From the NCBI GenBank assembly GCA_942492795.1, contig OW818639.1:1178001-1242000 (forward strand): 64,000 nt of DNA, in the 5' to 3' direction. The DNA is from RGIG3178 sp942492795 (GTDB lineage: Bacteria; Bacillota; Clostridia; Christensenellales; QAND01). A program made the position numbers and the translations under genes. The notes beneath the pieces are model-generated. The model did not search any database, had not been told where the DNA came from, and saw only the letters and a list, made by a program, of their open reading frames with translations. This document shows positions 45,908 through 54,699 of this stretch, piece after piece. How positions within the stretch are numbered: position 1 is the first letter of the stretch; each line of letters opens with the position of its first letter.

Positions 45908-47167
45908 TTACTTTGCAGGCGTTTCGAGCAGCCCCAAGAACAGCGGCGTACCGGAGGCGTTGTCCACGATGCCGAATACGAACGGTCTGTCAAAGCGGAT
46001 ATCGATTTCACTCGTCGGCATTGCGGTCAGGCCGACTTCCACCGACGTGACAGCCGCGGCTTCGGTGCCTTTTTCGTCAACACGGCAATAGGTCTTGTGC
46101 ATCACATCGCTGATCAATAGCTCGCTGACGCCCTTGGCGTTGATGCGGGACAGATTTGCCGAATCGGTAAACGCTATGCCCATGCCAAGCGCGGTGAGTT
46201 CGTCCTTCAGACTGTTCTTGTATTGGATCTCAAACTTGGGCAATGTCAGCTTTACATAGCCGCTCTTCATGGATTTGATCAGACTTGTGATGGCGGCTCC
46301 GTCAAGTCCGTTGACATAGCTTTTAGCGTCCTGAGCGTCAGGCGGCAGAACGGCAAAGAAGGAGAATCGTCCGTTGTCATAGGGTAGCAGCACGCCTTTG
46401 ACGCCGTTGGCATCAACATATTGCATCGTGCCCGAGCGGTGCATGAAATCCGCCTTGACGGTTGCGGAAGGCGTTTTGAAATCACCCTTTGCGGTAAGAT
46501 GCGAATCAAACGGCGTCGTCCAGTCCGACTTGAAATACACCGCGTTGATCAGATACATAATCGTATTCGCATCGATCTTATCCACGATGCCGTCGATCTT
46601 GTCCTGCGTCTGTTTCTTGACCCAATCGTTGATGGTCTTGACGGCTTCGGCGGAATTAAAATCCAACGCCTGTGCCGCGGCGTCAAAATAATCGGCGTTG
46701 TTCTTTAAAAACGATTGGGATACGGGATAGTCTTTTCGGAACCAGATAGAGTTCGCAACGGATACGCTGGTCTTGTCTGTCTTGGTCCGAAGCAGGCTGA
46801 TCCAGTCGCGGCATGCGGCGTTGAGCTGTTCCTGCGTGATGTTTTGGGCAGATAAGGCCGTACGCATGGCGGAAAGCGTATCGGCGTCCGCGCCGTTGAG
46901 CGTCATGGCAAGCGCCAGATAGATGGATGCCGGGGATATCAGAACGTTGCCGTTGCCTTTGAGCGTCTGCTTGAACATGTTCCAGGAGAAATTCATCATC
47001 GGCGTCTGAAACGACGCATCCAATTTGGCGGGCGGATCGGGCCATTTTGCGGCATTGATGCCGCTCATGAGATTTTGTGTAGAGCCAGTTGATGTACAGC
47101 CGGTGAGCAGCAGCGCCACAGAAAGCATGGCTGCGGCCAGGGCTGCAAAGATTTTTCTTCGTTTCAT
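45908..47167 (-). CDS. Lipoprotein serpin (serine protease inhibitor)
   Basis: 419 residues from the ATG with AGGAGGT upstream. Signal peptide with lipobox LTGC, so it should be lipid-anchored at the cell surface. Serpin core: NVLISPASIYLALAMTLNGA, ANSIWFRKDYPVS, YLINAVYFKSDWTTPF, and the C-terminal signature FDRPFVFGIVDNASGTPLFL. The reactive-centre hinge DEKGTEAAAVTSVEV fits inhibitory serpins (Gly P15, Thr P14, small residues P12-P10). By that numbering P1 falls near Leu/Thr, so elastase- or cysteine-protease-like targets are possible. Inhibitory role is inferred. Confidence 0.92.
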   Translation of the reverse strand: MKRRKIFAALAAAMLSVALLLTGCTSTGSTQNLMSGINAAKWPDPPAKLDASFQTPMMNFSWNMFKQTLKGNGNVLISPASIYLALAMTLNGADADTLSAMRTALSAQNITQEQLNAACRDWISLLRTKTDKTSVSVANSIWFRKDYPVSQSFLKNNADYFDAAAQALDFNSAEAVKTINDWVKKQTQDKIDGIVDKIDANTIMYLINAVYFKSDWTTPFDSHLTAKGDFKTPSATVKADFMHRSGTMQYVDANGVKGVLLPYDNGRFSFFAVLPPDAQDAKSYVNGLDGAAITSLIKSMKSGYVKLTLPKFEIQYKNSLKDELTALGMGIAFTDSANLSRINAKGVSELLISDVMHKTYCRVDEKGTEAAAVTSVEVGLTAMPTSEIDIRFDRPFVFGIVDNASGTPLFLGLLETPAK

Positions 47168-47321
47168 GAATAGGACCTCCTGCATTCATTGTCTTCTCGT
47201 AGTAACACCAAACACAAGCGCAAAAGGTTGCAGAAAATTATAAAAACTGTTGTTGTACAACCGGTGCATTGCAAAAATGCCGTCAGTGCGATGACCCACA
47301 ATGATCTCGGCAGGTTGCCGT

Positions 47322-48323
47322 TTATCCCAAAATTCTCTCCAGCACCCTGCAAATGCAAAGCGATATCCAGAGCCTTCCGTCCGTCGTTTTGCTCTCCGAT
47401 TTGTGGATGCCGGAATAGGAGAGCTTCCAAAGCCCGTCCTGCTGTTGATGATCGATCAGCCACGCAACTGCATTTTCAATGGGTTCTTCCTCCATGCCGA
47501 GTCCTATCAGCGACACCATGTCCAGGGCCGATACAAGGGTATTCCACCAATACGGAAACTGGAAACGGACCCAATTGTCCGGATGTTTATACCACGAATA
47601 ATTGTCCTCGCGAAAGAACTTGCCGCATAGGAGCAATGCGGCTTTTTTAGCCTCTTCGGATTTCCTATAAACCGGATGGACCGCAAGCGCGCGGATCGCC
47701 ATGCCGGTGCCCGCAGCGGAAAAGGGCAGAGATTTGTCAAAATCACGCTTGGGCGCATCCGTCCATGTCGACGTCAATGCCAGAACTTTCTTCCACGTAC
47801 AATGCGCCATTCCGGGGCTGCCGATAAGCCAACCGCCGTCGTTCTGCCGCATGGAAAGCAGCCATTGCATCCCTTTTTCCACCCGTTCGTCATCGGCATA
47901 TCCGGCTTTTATCAGAAGATACAAAAGCGCGCCGGTGTAATACGGCGCGTACTGGTTGCACAATATCCCGCGGAAATCCCCCTCGTCGCTCTGGCAGGAA
48001 AAAACATCTTCCGCCGCTTTATCGACAGTCTCACAGGACTTGTCCATTTGGTATTGATCCACCAGAACGCGCAACTGCCGCCACGTTTCGATCAGTTCAT
48101 ACTTGACGCCGAAACTGGATTTGGCCTTTGGGGGTGTGAAATATCCCTCCGGCTTTTGTTTTTTGAGGATCTTTGCGATTTCCGGCAAACGCCAAATAGC
48201 ATCAATCGGACCGGCATCCAATTTCTGCAAATCCCTGTGCGCAAAGTAAATGACCGCTGCGCTGTCACAACCAAGAAGCGGTTGTATCGGATCATATCGC
48301 AGCACCTGCAAAAACCGGTTCAT
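47322..48323 (-). CDS. Alpha/alpha-toroid (terpenoid-cyclase/prenyltransferase-like) protein
   Basis: 333 residues from the ATG with AAAGGAGG upstream; a longer frame has no site. Repeats of the squalene-cyclase/prenyltransferase type: GMQWLLSMRQNDGGWLIGS and AVAWLIDHQQQDGLWKLSY, each a QW-like helical hairpin. It also has FPYWWNTLVSALDMVSLIGL. No DDxD-type cyclase motif is obvious. Such folds occur in cyclases, prenyltransferases and unrelated binding proteins; enzymatic activity cannot be assumed. It lies 76 bases after an isoprenylcysteine-methyltransferase-like gene in the same direction. Confidence 0.72.
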   Translation of the reverse strand: MNRFLQVLRYDPIQPLLGCDSAAVIYFAHRDLQKLDAGPIDAIWRLPEIAKILKKQKPEGYFTPPKAKSSFGVKYELIETWRQLRVLVDQYQMDKSCETVDKAAEDVFSCQSDEGDFRGILCNQYAPYYTGALLYLLIKAGYADDERVEKGMQWLLSMRQNDGGWLIGSPGMAHCTWKKVLALTSTWTDAPKRDFDKSLPFSAAGTGMAIRALAVHPVYRKSEEAKKAALLLCGKFFREDNYSWYKHPDNWVRFQFPYWWNTLVSALDMVSLIGLGMEEEPIENAVAWLIDHQQQDGLWKLSYSGIHKSESKTTDGRLWISLCICRVLERILG

Positions 48324-48399
48324 CGAAAATGCCTCCTTTTTAGGATGCGGTTTGAACCGCACTGCGGCAATCACCTGCAACGCCGCATCGGTTCTGTCG

Positions 48400-48918
48400 C
48401 TATAGGTATCTTCTGACCCTATGCCTGTATGCCTCGTACGCATCCCCAAATTTCTTCAAACACCAGCGCTCCTCCGAGAGGATGATGAAATGCGCCGAGA
48501 CTTGAAAGACAAGAAGCAGTACCAACAGCGCCAAAGAGCGCGTCAGAATCGCGCACCCCAAAAAACACACAAAATACGCGACGTACATCGGATTGCGCGA
48601 TACACGGTACAGGCCGCCGACATTCATCCCGCTTCGCTGCGGCTTGGCAAAATGTACGACAGATATCGCATACAAAGCGATGCCTAGAACATAAACGGAA
48701 AGACCTATCGGGAAAAAGATCGAATCCGTCCGAACCGTAAGGAAGAAGAGAAGGAGTATACACGCGATCCCCGTCGCCTGATATACCCAATAAGCCGGCA
48801 TTTCGTTTTTGGCAAGCGGTGCGAAATAGGCGGCGCGTTCAAGCGCCGACCGGTTGGTCGATGCCATCAGCGCATAACGGATCAGCAGTATGGGCAGCAC
48901 CAAAAATCCAGCGTTCAT
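48400..48918 (-). CDS. Isoprenylcysteine carboxyl methyltransferase (ICMT)-like membrane protein
   Basis: 172 residues, four or five membrane segments. The C-terminal half has the ICMT/PEMT signature: GLYRVSRNPMYVAYFVCFLG and SEERWCLKKFGDAYEAYRHR, which bind SAM at the membrane face. AAAGGAA precedes the ATG. Bacterial homologues methylate lipids or small molecules of unknown identity. Adjacent to a terpenoid-cyclase-fold protein, which may hint at an isoprenoid substrate. Confidence 0.86.
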   Translation of the reverse strand: MNAGFLVLPILLIRYALMASTNRSALERAAYFAPLAKNEMPAYWVYQATGIACILLLFFLTVRTDSIFFPIGLSVYVLGIALYAISVVHFAKPQRSGMNVGGLYRVSRNPMYVAYFVCFLGCAILTRSLALLVLLLVFQVSAHFIILSEERWCLKKFGDAYEAYRHRVRRYL

Positions 48919-49012
48919 CGTATCAACATTCCTTTTTAAAGCACATACTGCGCCAAAGCAGCTGCCGTATAATGTAAAAACCGCGATAAGCCGCGGTATT
49001 TATCTCCAGCCC

Positions 49013-49987
49013 TTACTCCCTCGCAGCCGCCATCTTCCGTGCCAGCTCAAACGCCAGAACGAAACTTTGGGTGGATGCTTTGCCCTGATAAGCGATATCG
49101 AATGCCGTGCCGTGGTCGACAGACGTGCGGATGATCGGCAGCCCCAGCGTCACGTTTACACCGCCTTCAAAGTCCAGCATTTTCATCGGGATATGCCCCT
49201 GATCGTGGTACATGCACACGACGGCGTCAAAATGGCCGTTGATCGCCCGGTAAAACACCGTATCCGGCGCAATGGGGCCTGTGGCGTTGATGCCCTCGGC
49301 CTTTGCCGCTTCAACGGCGGGCTCGATTTCCCGTATATCCTCAAATCCGAACGAACCGTGTTCTCCGGCGTGCGCGTTGAGTCCCGCCACCGCGATGCGC
49401 GGGGAACCGACCACCCCGATAAGCGCTTCGTTGGTCAGGCGTATGACGTTTAAAATCCGTTCTTTCTTTACCAGCCTTACCGCTTCTTCCATCGACACAT
49501 GCGTGCTCACATGCGTCACGGTCAGCTTTTCACTGCACAGCATCATGGTGAAATTCTCTTCGCCGCTCATCTGCGCGATCATCTCGGTATGCCCCGTGAA
49601 ATCCGGATCGCTCAGTCGCGTCGCTTCCTTGTTCATCGGAAGCGTCACCATCGCGCCGATCTTTTTTTCAAGCGCGAGGTTCGCCGCTTTCTCCACATAA
49701 GCGCGTGCGGCTGCGCCCGATGCCTTGTCCATCTGTCCGATTTTAATGTCTTCGGGTCTTAGCTGTCCCATATCCAGCACGTTGAAAAAGCCTGCCAGAA
49801 CGTCGTCCGGCCCTGTGGCTTTCCTCAGCGGAACACGAAGATCAAGCATAGTATTGCATACTTCCAGTGCGCTGTAATCGCCGATCAAGATAAAATTGTC
49901 CGTGACCTCGCCATTGCGGAATGCCTGTAAAGCGATCTCCGGCCCCACGCCGCTGCTGTCCCCCATCGTTACGCCCAATACCTTCAT
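49013..49987 (-). CDS. pdxA2: PdxA2-type 4-phosphate dehydrogenase (D-threonate/erythronate pathway)
   Basis: 324 residues from the ATG that overlaps the stop of the upstream kinase by four bases; GGGAGGA precedes it. PdxA fold: VTMGDSSGVGPEIALQAF, metal ligands in THVSTHVSME, AGLNAHAGEHGSFG and CMYHDQGHIPMK, and TSVDHGTAFDIAYQG. Fused operonically to a four-carbon acid sugar kinase, so it should be PdxA2, which oxidises and decarboxylates a 4-phospho-D-threonate-like acid to dihydroxyacetone phosphate, not the B6-pathway PdxA. Confidence 0.86.
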   Translation of the reverse strand: MKVLGVTMGDSSGVGPEIALQAFRNGEVTDNFILIGDYSALEVCNTMLDLRVPLRKATGPDDVLAGFFNVLDMGQLRPEDIKIGQMDKASGAAARAYVEKAANLALEKKIGAMVTLPMNKEATRLSDPDFTGHTEMIAQMSGEENFTMMLCSEKLTVTHVSTHVSMEEAVRLVKKERILNVIRLTNEALIGVVGSPRIAVAGLNAHAGEHGSFGFEDIREIEPAVEAAKAEGINATGPIAPDTVFYRAINGHFDAVVCMYHDQGHIPMKMLDFEGGVNVTLGLPIIRTSVDHGTAFDIAYQGKASTQSFVLAFELARKMAAARE

Positions 49988-51207
49988 GATCTGTTCCTCC
50001 CGCAATATGCGATTATATTGTCCAGCACCGAACCCGTACCCAGTCCGCCCGCTTTGCTTACGAGATGCGTTTGCCCCAACCGGCTGTGCATCAGCGATAT
50101 CGGAACACCGGGTTCTATTTCATCCACAGGCATTATACCATGGCAACCGGCGGCGTCCATGATGCCCATTGCGGTATCGCCGCCGAAAACCACGAGCATG
50201 CAGGGCTTGCACGTTTGAAGGATGCCATAGGTCAGCCTCCCCATGCTTTGCGCGATCGCCTCGCTCCATTGCGGGGACAGCCGTAACCTTCCCGGTTGCG
50301 TGGAACGAATCACAAGTTTGCCGTATTGGTCCAAATTTTCCGCCAACCGCAGGATGATGCGTTCCCCTTCCGGCGTATCCCACTTTTTTGCGTCCAGAAG
50401 GAAGCCCTGCGACGGAGAGAACATTTCAAAGCCAAGCCTTTCGGCGCACTCCAGCTGCTTGAGCGATTGCTCATGCACGCTGCCCGAAACGACGAGCATA
50501 TTTTGCGGCAAGGAGCGTGCTTCATTTTTTTGATGTTCAAGCGGAAGCAGCATTGCCAGATACGCCGCAAAACCCGCGCAACCTGCCGTAAGCCGAAGTT
50601 TATCCTGCAATTTCAAGCGCAGGCATATTGAGGCCAGGTCCTCTTCCGTTTCTCCGTCGACCAAATAGATGCTGTTGTGCGCGTCGAATGACTTGAAATG
50701 ATCCGGCTTCATGCCAATCACGGCACATTCCGTCTGTGCATGCAATATTTCGGCGATGTCGCTTGTTGAAATCGGGTTGAGCGGATCATCCGCAAACGCC
50801 GTCTGCTCCAGCGGCACGCCTTTTACATACTGCCTGCCGTTTACTGTCGTGCGACCGGCTTTCGGATAAGCGGGAACAAACACCACGGGGCCTCCCGCCG
50901 CTTCCATCAGCGCGCCTATTTCCGCGCCGATGTTGCCGCGCAGCGTGGAATCGGTCTTTTTATACAGATAGGGAACGCCTTGCAGCAACGCTGCGGTGGC
51001 GAGTCGATGCACGATTGAGGCCGCCTCTATTGGCGGCAGATGCCTGCTTTCGGTATCCACGACCAATACCTGCGCCTCCTGCGGCAGACTTGAAAAGTCT
51101 ATTTCATGCACCATCGTAACAAAAGTGGAAATGCCCGCTTTGGAAAACTGAACGCCCGTATCCAATGCCCCCGTGAAATCATCGGCGATAATCAAAAGTT
51201 GAATCAT
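49984..51207 (-). CDS. Four-carbon acid sugar kinase (DUF1537, DtnK/OtnK-like)
   Basis: 407 residues. N-terminal sugar-binding domain: LLIIADDFTGALDTGVQFSK, with DTESRHLPP and YKKTDSTLRGNIGAE as DUF1537 hallmarks. C-terminal nucleotide-binding domain: VVSGSVHEQSLKQLE, TYGILQ and MLVVFGGDTAMGIMDAAGC. Phosphorylates D-threonate, D-erythronate or a similar acid using ATP. Overlaps pdxA2, so the pair forms a two-step catabolic route. Specificity is not readable. Confidence 0.88.
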   Translation of the reverse strand: MIQLLIIADDFTGALDTGVQFSKAGISTFVTMVHEIDFSSLPQEAQVLVVDTESRHLPPIEAASIVHRLATAALLQGVPYLYKKTDSTLRGNIGAEIGALMEAAGGPVVFVPAYPKAGRTTVNGRQYVKGVPLEQTAFADDPLNPISTSDIAEILHAQTECAVIGMKPDHFKSFDAHNSIYLVDGETEEDLASICLRLKLQDKLRLTAGCAGFAAYLAMLLPLEHQKNEARSLPQNMLVVSGSVHEQSLKQLECAERLGFEMFSPSQGFLLDAKKWDTPEGERIILRLAENLDQYGKLVIRSTQPGRLRLSPQWSEAIAQSMGRLTYGILQTCKPCMLVVFGGDTAMGIMDAAGCHGIMPVDEIEPGVPISLMHSRLGQTHLVSKAGGLGTGSVLDNIIAYCGRNRS

Positions 51208-51297
51208 AAATCACTGTGTCCCCCACATCTATTTTGCATCCCGGCTTCATCGGATGCCGTCACGATAAAATAGCCCGAAAACGATGGGCTCATTATG

Positions 51298-51846
51298 TCA
51301 AAGGTTAAGCTCCATCAAATTCAGGTCGTCGTACACACCGTCGACGCAAAAATAATCCTTGTGTGTACCGATCTTTATAAACCCACATTTTTTATAAATA
51401 TGAATCGCGGCATCGTTGCCCGCGCGTACGCCCAGATGCAGATTTTTGATTCCTGCATGATCTTTGGCAAAGCGGATGATTTCCTTCATCATAACCTGGG
51501 CGATGCCAAGCCCCCAGTATTCCTTTTTGACCGTCAAACCGATATCCGCATTGTGCGCGTTTCGCGGCCTCCCCAGGGACCTTACATTTGCCATGCTCAC
51601 CAATGCTCCGTCGATCCACCCGAACGCCATCAGACTGTTGGTGTCCGCGTTCGCGTTTTTGATGTATTCGCGCTCCTGTTCAAGGGTCAGGTGAAATTCC
51701 CCTTTTCCAAACAGCAGATTGTCGCTCTCCCCGCCGATAACGCTTAAATATGCCATAACCGCTTCAGCATCTTCCACCGCAGCCTTGCAAACGCTAAGGG
51801 TGGAGCCGTTCTTCAACAGCCCTTTGCATAAAATTGCTTTCCCCAT
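51298..51846 (-). CDS. GNAT family N-acetyltransferase
   Basis: 182 residues, RimJ/RimL-like GNAT. GLTVKKEYWGLGIAQVMMKE is the acetyl-CoA-binding motif A (Q/RxxGxG/A variant), LHLGVRAGNDAAIHIYKKCGF is motif B. GAGGGT lies before the ATG. Substrate unknown. Single gene. Confidence 0.9.
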   Translation of the reverse strand: MGKAILCKGLLKNGSTLSVCKAAVEDAEAVMAYLSVIGGESDNLLFGKGEFHLTLEQEREYIKNANADTNSLMAFGWIDGALVSMANVRSLGRPRNAHNADIGLTVKKEYWGLGIAQVMMKEIIRFAKDHAGIKNLHLGVRAGNDAAIHIYKKCGFIKIGTHKDYFCVDGVYDDLNLMELNL

Positions 51847-52019
51847 ATTGGTACCCTCTTACTTTTCATTTCTTCTATCATACTGAATAAAGTGCATCTT
51901 CACAACTCGGTTTTTACAGTCTTTTCTGCATAATTTGCAGGAATATTTGCTTTTTGTTTGACATTCAAACGCTGCCATACTAGAATTTTCCTGTAATAGA
52001 AGGAAAGGAACTGATTTGC

Positions 52020-52814
52020 ATGAAAAGAAAGGTATCCATCATGCTGGTAACGTGTTTGTTGCTGGCTATGGTGACAGGGTGCTCAGGCTCCCAGAAAAAC
52101 ATCCCGCTCACACCCTCCGCCACACAGACACAAGCTCCGGTGGTTACTGCTGCGCCAAACAACCAAGGCACGACAGGCACTGCGGGCACTCCGTCGGACT
52201 CCTTTTCCAAGTACTTGGACATGAAAGGCGATGCGTATGATCGAATCAGCGAGAAAATAAAAAACAACGATAAGCTGAGCTTGTCGGTCGGGCTGGCGAT
52301 GCTGCCCATCACCATGGTCGACCTCACACTTATTCCGCTGACGGTCATCGGACTCGACAAATCGTCCAGTACGGCGGCGCTTGAAATGCTTGGGATGTCA
52401 GGCGTCAATGTTACGCAGAACGGATCCGTATATACCGTCACCTATAAGGAAAAAGATGGCGCATCGGTTACGCAAACCTGCGAATATGATCCGGGGACCG
52501 ATTCGGTTCGATCCAGCATCAAGGATTCCAAGGGCAAACAGATCATGTTCTTTGAGTATGTAAGGATCGGCAAAGGCTATGTCTCGCAATATTACATGCT
52601 GGATGAAGAAAAGGGCGATTATTCGCTGATCACCAGTTTCTTTGATGACAGCACCATCGTCGCGTTCGGCGTTGCATCGGCCAAGACGCAGCCCGCTTCG
52701 ATCTTTAAAAACACCGGGTTGACAAAGGATTTTGTGATCAACAAAGAAGCCTATTTTATTTTGGAAAACGGTAAACTCTCGGTGCTTGAAAAAGGTAAAG
52801 TGACAGTCTATTGA
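52020..52814 (+). CDS. Lipoprotein, unknown
   Basis: 264 residues; AAGGAAAGGAA precedes the ATG. Signal peptide with lipobox VTGC, then a Thr/Ala/Pro-rich linker (TPSATQTQAPVVTAAPNNQG) to about residue 58. The remaining domain has beta-strand patterns (YTVTYKEKDGASVTQTCEYD, GKQIMFFEYVRIGKGYVSQY). Not recognised; a surface protein of unknown role. Convergent with the GNAT gene promoter region and 90 bases ahead of the AAC(3)-like gene. Confidence 0.75.
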   Translation: MKRKVSIMLVTCLLLAMVTGCSGSQKNIPLTPSATQTQAPVVTAAPNNQGTTGTAGTPSDSFSKYLDMKGDAYDRISEKIKNNDKLSLSVGLAMLPITMVDLTLIPLTVIGLDKSSSTAALEMLGMSGVNVTQNGSVYTVTYKEKDGASVTQTCEYDPGTDSVRSSIKDSKGKQIMFFEYVRIGKGYVSQYYMLDEEKGDYSLITSFFDDSTIVAFGVASAKTQPASIFKNTGLTKDFVINKEAYFILENGKLSVLEKGKVTVY

Positions 52815-52904
52815 TCGATGAGCCAAAAAGAGCGGGCGTTGTCCGCTCTATGGGTGTAAAGCCGTATCCGCCCGCTGCCGGGCACGACAAAATTTGAGGT
52901 GCGC

Positions 52905-53723
52905 ATGCCGAATATAACAGACATCATAGCCAACACGCCGCAGCCGCGGACAACACAATCCATCGCACGGGATCTTCGCGCACTGGGCATCCGTGAAGGC
53001 GACACGATCATCGTCCATTGCTCGCTGTCCAGCTTGGGTTGGATCAACGGCGGAGCGGTGGCGCTGATTTTGGCGTTGACAGACGTTCTGACCCCTGAGG
53101 GAACGCTGGTGATGCCAGCCCATTCGGGCGATTGGAGCGACCCTATCAATTGGAACAATCCGCCTGTGCCGGAAGCGTGGAAGCAGCAAATACGGGATAC
53201 CATGCCCGCGTTTGACCCCGCGATCACCCCGACGCGCGCAATCGGCACCGTTGCCGAACTTTTTCGCACGTTTCCGGGCGTTGTGCGCAGCAGCCATCCC
53301 TCTCTTTCCTTCTCGGCACGGGGCAAACACGCGGCGGCTATCGTTGAAAACCATTCGCTTGAAAACGCGCTTGGGGAAGGTTCGCCGCTTGCCAGGCTGT
53401 ATGACCTCGACGCATCGGTGCTTCTTCTGGGTGTAGGGTATGGCAGCAACACATCGATGCATTTGTCGGAATACAGATCCGGTGTGCGCGAAACCATCTT
53501 TTCGGGTGCGCCCATATTGGAAAACGGGCAGCGTGTATGGAAACAGTATCAAGACATCGATTTTGATTCGGACGAATTCCACTCTATCGGTGCGGACTTT
53601 GAGAAACAAAACAGCGTGCGAACGGGCGCTGTCGGCTCGGCAAATTGCCGGTTGATGAAAGTTAAAGAATTGGTGGATTTCGGTACAAACTGGCTGATGA
53701 CAGCGCACGCCATAAGCCTCTAA
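52905..53723 (+). CDS. Aminoglycoside N(3)-acetyltransferase (AAC(3))-like protein
   Basis: 272 residues from the ATG five bases after TTGAGG; a GTG two codons earlier is less well placed. AAC(3)/antibiotic_NAT family: GIREGDTIIVHCSLSSLGWI, GTLVMPAHSGDWSDP, VVRSSHPSLSFSARGKHA (the RSxHPxxSFxAxG block, whose His is catalytic) and VLLLGVGYGSNTSMHLSEYR. The family includes resistance enzymes and many environmental members acting on other amines (for example FrbF and YokD). Resistance cannot be inferred from sequence alone. Confidence 0.9.
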   Translation: MPNITDIIANTPQPRTTQSIARDLRALGIREGDTIIVHCSLSSLGWINGGAVALILALTDVLTPEGTLVMPAHSGDWSDPINWNNPPVPEAWKQQIRDTMPAFDPAITPTRAIGTVAELFRTFPGVVRSSHPSLSFSARGKHAAAIVENHSLENALGEGSPLARLYDLDASVLLLGVGYGSNTSMHLSEYRSGVRETIFSGAPILENGQRVWKQYQDIDFDSDEFHSIGADFEKQNSVRTGAVGSANCRLMKVKELVDFGTNWLMTAHAISL

Positions 53724-53770
53724 AGAGCGGGAACAGCGGGTCAGCCAAAACACCAAAACACCAAAACGCA

Positions 53771-53807
53771 ACAACGGCGAGTGAATCAATCACTCGCCGT
53801 TGTTTTG
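53771..53807. terminator. Bidirectional terminator shared by AAC(3)-like and DUF134 genes
   Basis: ACAACGGCGAGTGA / TCACTCGCCGTTGT stem with T or A tracts on both sides; the right arm overlaps the end of the DUF134 gene. Confidence 0.85.
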
Positions 53808-54179
53808 ATTGCCATGATGGTGTCCGCCATGATGCCCGCCGCAATGACGGCAGCCGCCGCGCCCGTATCCGCAGGGCTCGCCTTCACCGCAAAGTGCAAA
53901 ATCGCCGCCTTTGATAACAAGCGGCAGACCGTCCACAAGGCAAGCGGCAAGCTTCTTTCTGGCTTCGCTGTATATGCCCTGCACGGTGGTGCGCGCGACG
54001 CCCATGCGCTCGGCGCATTCCTCCTGTGTCAGGCTGGAATGGTCGATCAGGCGGATGGTTTCAAATTCGTCTACCGTCATCTGAATCGCGTTCCCGGCTT
54101 CGGCGTTGCTGGGATGAGGGCCGAAGTGGGAATGCGCAGGCATGCAGCAGACTCTGCGACCTTTTCGCGGTCTTGGCAT
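53790..54179 (-). CDS. DUF134 (UPF0251) HTH protein with Cys/His-rich tail
   Basis: 129 residues; GAGGTGAT before the ATG. MPRPRKGRRVCCMP and the helix-turn-helix VDEFETIRLIDHSSLTQEEC / RMGVARTTVQGIYSEARKKL are diagnostic for DUF134. The tail CGEGEPCGYGRGGCRHCGGH and following His-rich residues can bind metal. DUF134 genes often lie near NifX/NifB-like Fe-Mo cluster and DUF5320 genes, as with the gene 160 bases upstream here. Probable metal- or redox-responsive regulator (inference). Confidence 0.88.
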   Translation of the reverse strand: MPRPRKGRRVCCMPAHSHFGPHPSNAEAGNAIQMTVDEFETIRLIDHSSLTQEECAERMGVARTTVQGIYSEARKKLAACLVDGLPLVIKGGDFALCGEGEPCGYGRGGCRHCGGHHGGHHHGNQNNGE

Positions 54180-54341
54180 GATATCACCTCATACGTTTGC
54201 GTTTTCGGTTTCCCACCCGATTGAGCTTTAGGATTTGCTCTGACAACGGAATGGTGGCTACTATGAAAAAACGTGTCAGCGACACGCTTTTGAACGCTTC
54301 AAACCTTTCTTCAAAAAAGATTATCCGGGTCATTCACAATT

Positions 54342-54557
54342 CTATAGGGTTTCGAGCGTCTGGTCAATTGCTTTAAGACGGTTTTGCAGATGTTCTTTTT
54401 GCTTTAAAAGATGTTCTTTATCCGCCGGCGCATGCCCGCCCTCATGGTGGCGACCCGCCCCATGCCCCATGCCGCGATTTACGTGGCCTTGATGGCCTTT
54501 ATGGCTGCACTGGCAGCCCTCGCTGTTTTCATTCGTTTTGCTGATTTCCTGTGTCAT
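54342..54557 (-). CDS. DUF5320-like Gly/His-rich small protein
   Basis: 71 residues from the ATG with AAAGGAGGTG upstream. CQCSHKGHQGHVNRGMGHGA and GRHHEGGHAPAD are Cys/His/Gly-rich, followed by a short coiled coil (LLKQKEHLQNRLKAIDQTLE) in the style of DUF5320 proteins. Likely binds metal. Its promoter is strong and carries two copies of TGACATATGTCA. Confidence 0.72.
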   Translation of the reverse strand: MTQEISKTNENSEGCQCSHKGHQGHVNRGMGHGAGRHHEGGHAPADKEHLLKQKEHLQNRLKAIDQTLETL

Positions 54558-54578
54558 GCTGTACACCTCCTTTATAAA

Positions 54579-54630
54579 TGACATATGTCAGATACAATTC
54601 CGATTATACGCCGATTATGACATATGTCAA
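54579..54630 (-). promoter_or_regulatory. Strong promoter with two TGACATATGTCA operators
   Basis: On the minus strand TTGACA (54625-54630) and TATAAT (54603-54608), 16 bases apart. A perfect 12-bp palindrome TGACATATGTCA lies across the -35 (54618-54629) and again just after the expected start (54579-54590), centres 39 bases apart. Such an arrangement suits a dimeric metal- or redox-sensing repressor. Confidence 0.82.
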
Positions 54631-54670
54631 TAACTAATTAAAAATATTTTTTCGGCCCAGCCAAGAAACG

Positions 54671-54699
54671 TTAAAACCATGACGAAAATGCATTATAAT
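54671..54699 (+). promoter_or_regulatory. Promoter of the PH-like membrane gene
   Basis: TTAAAA and a perfect TATAAT separated by 17 bases. Its position inside a longer reading frame argues that translation starts at 54781. Confidence 0.55.
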
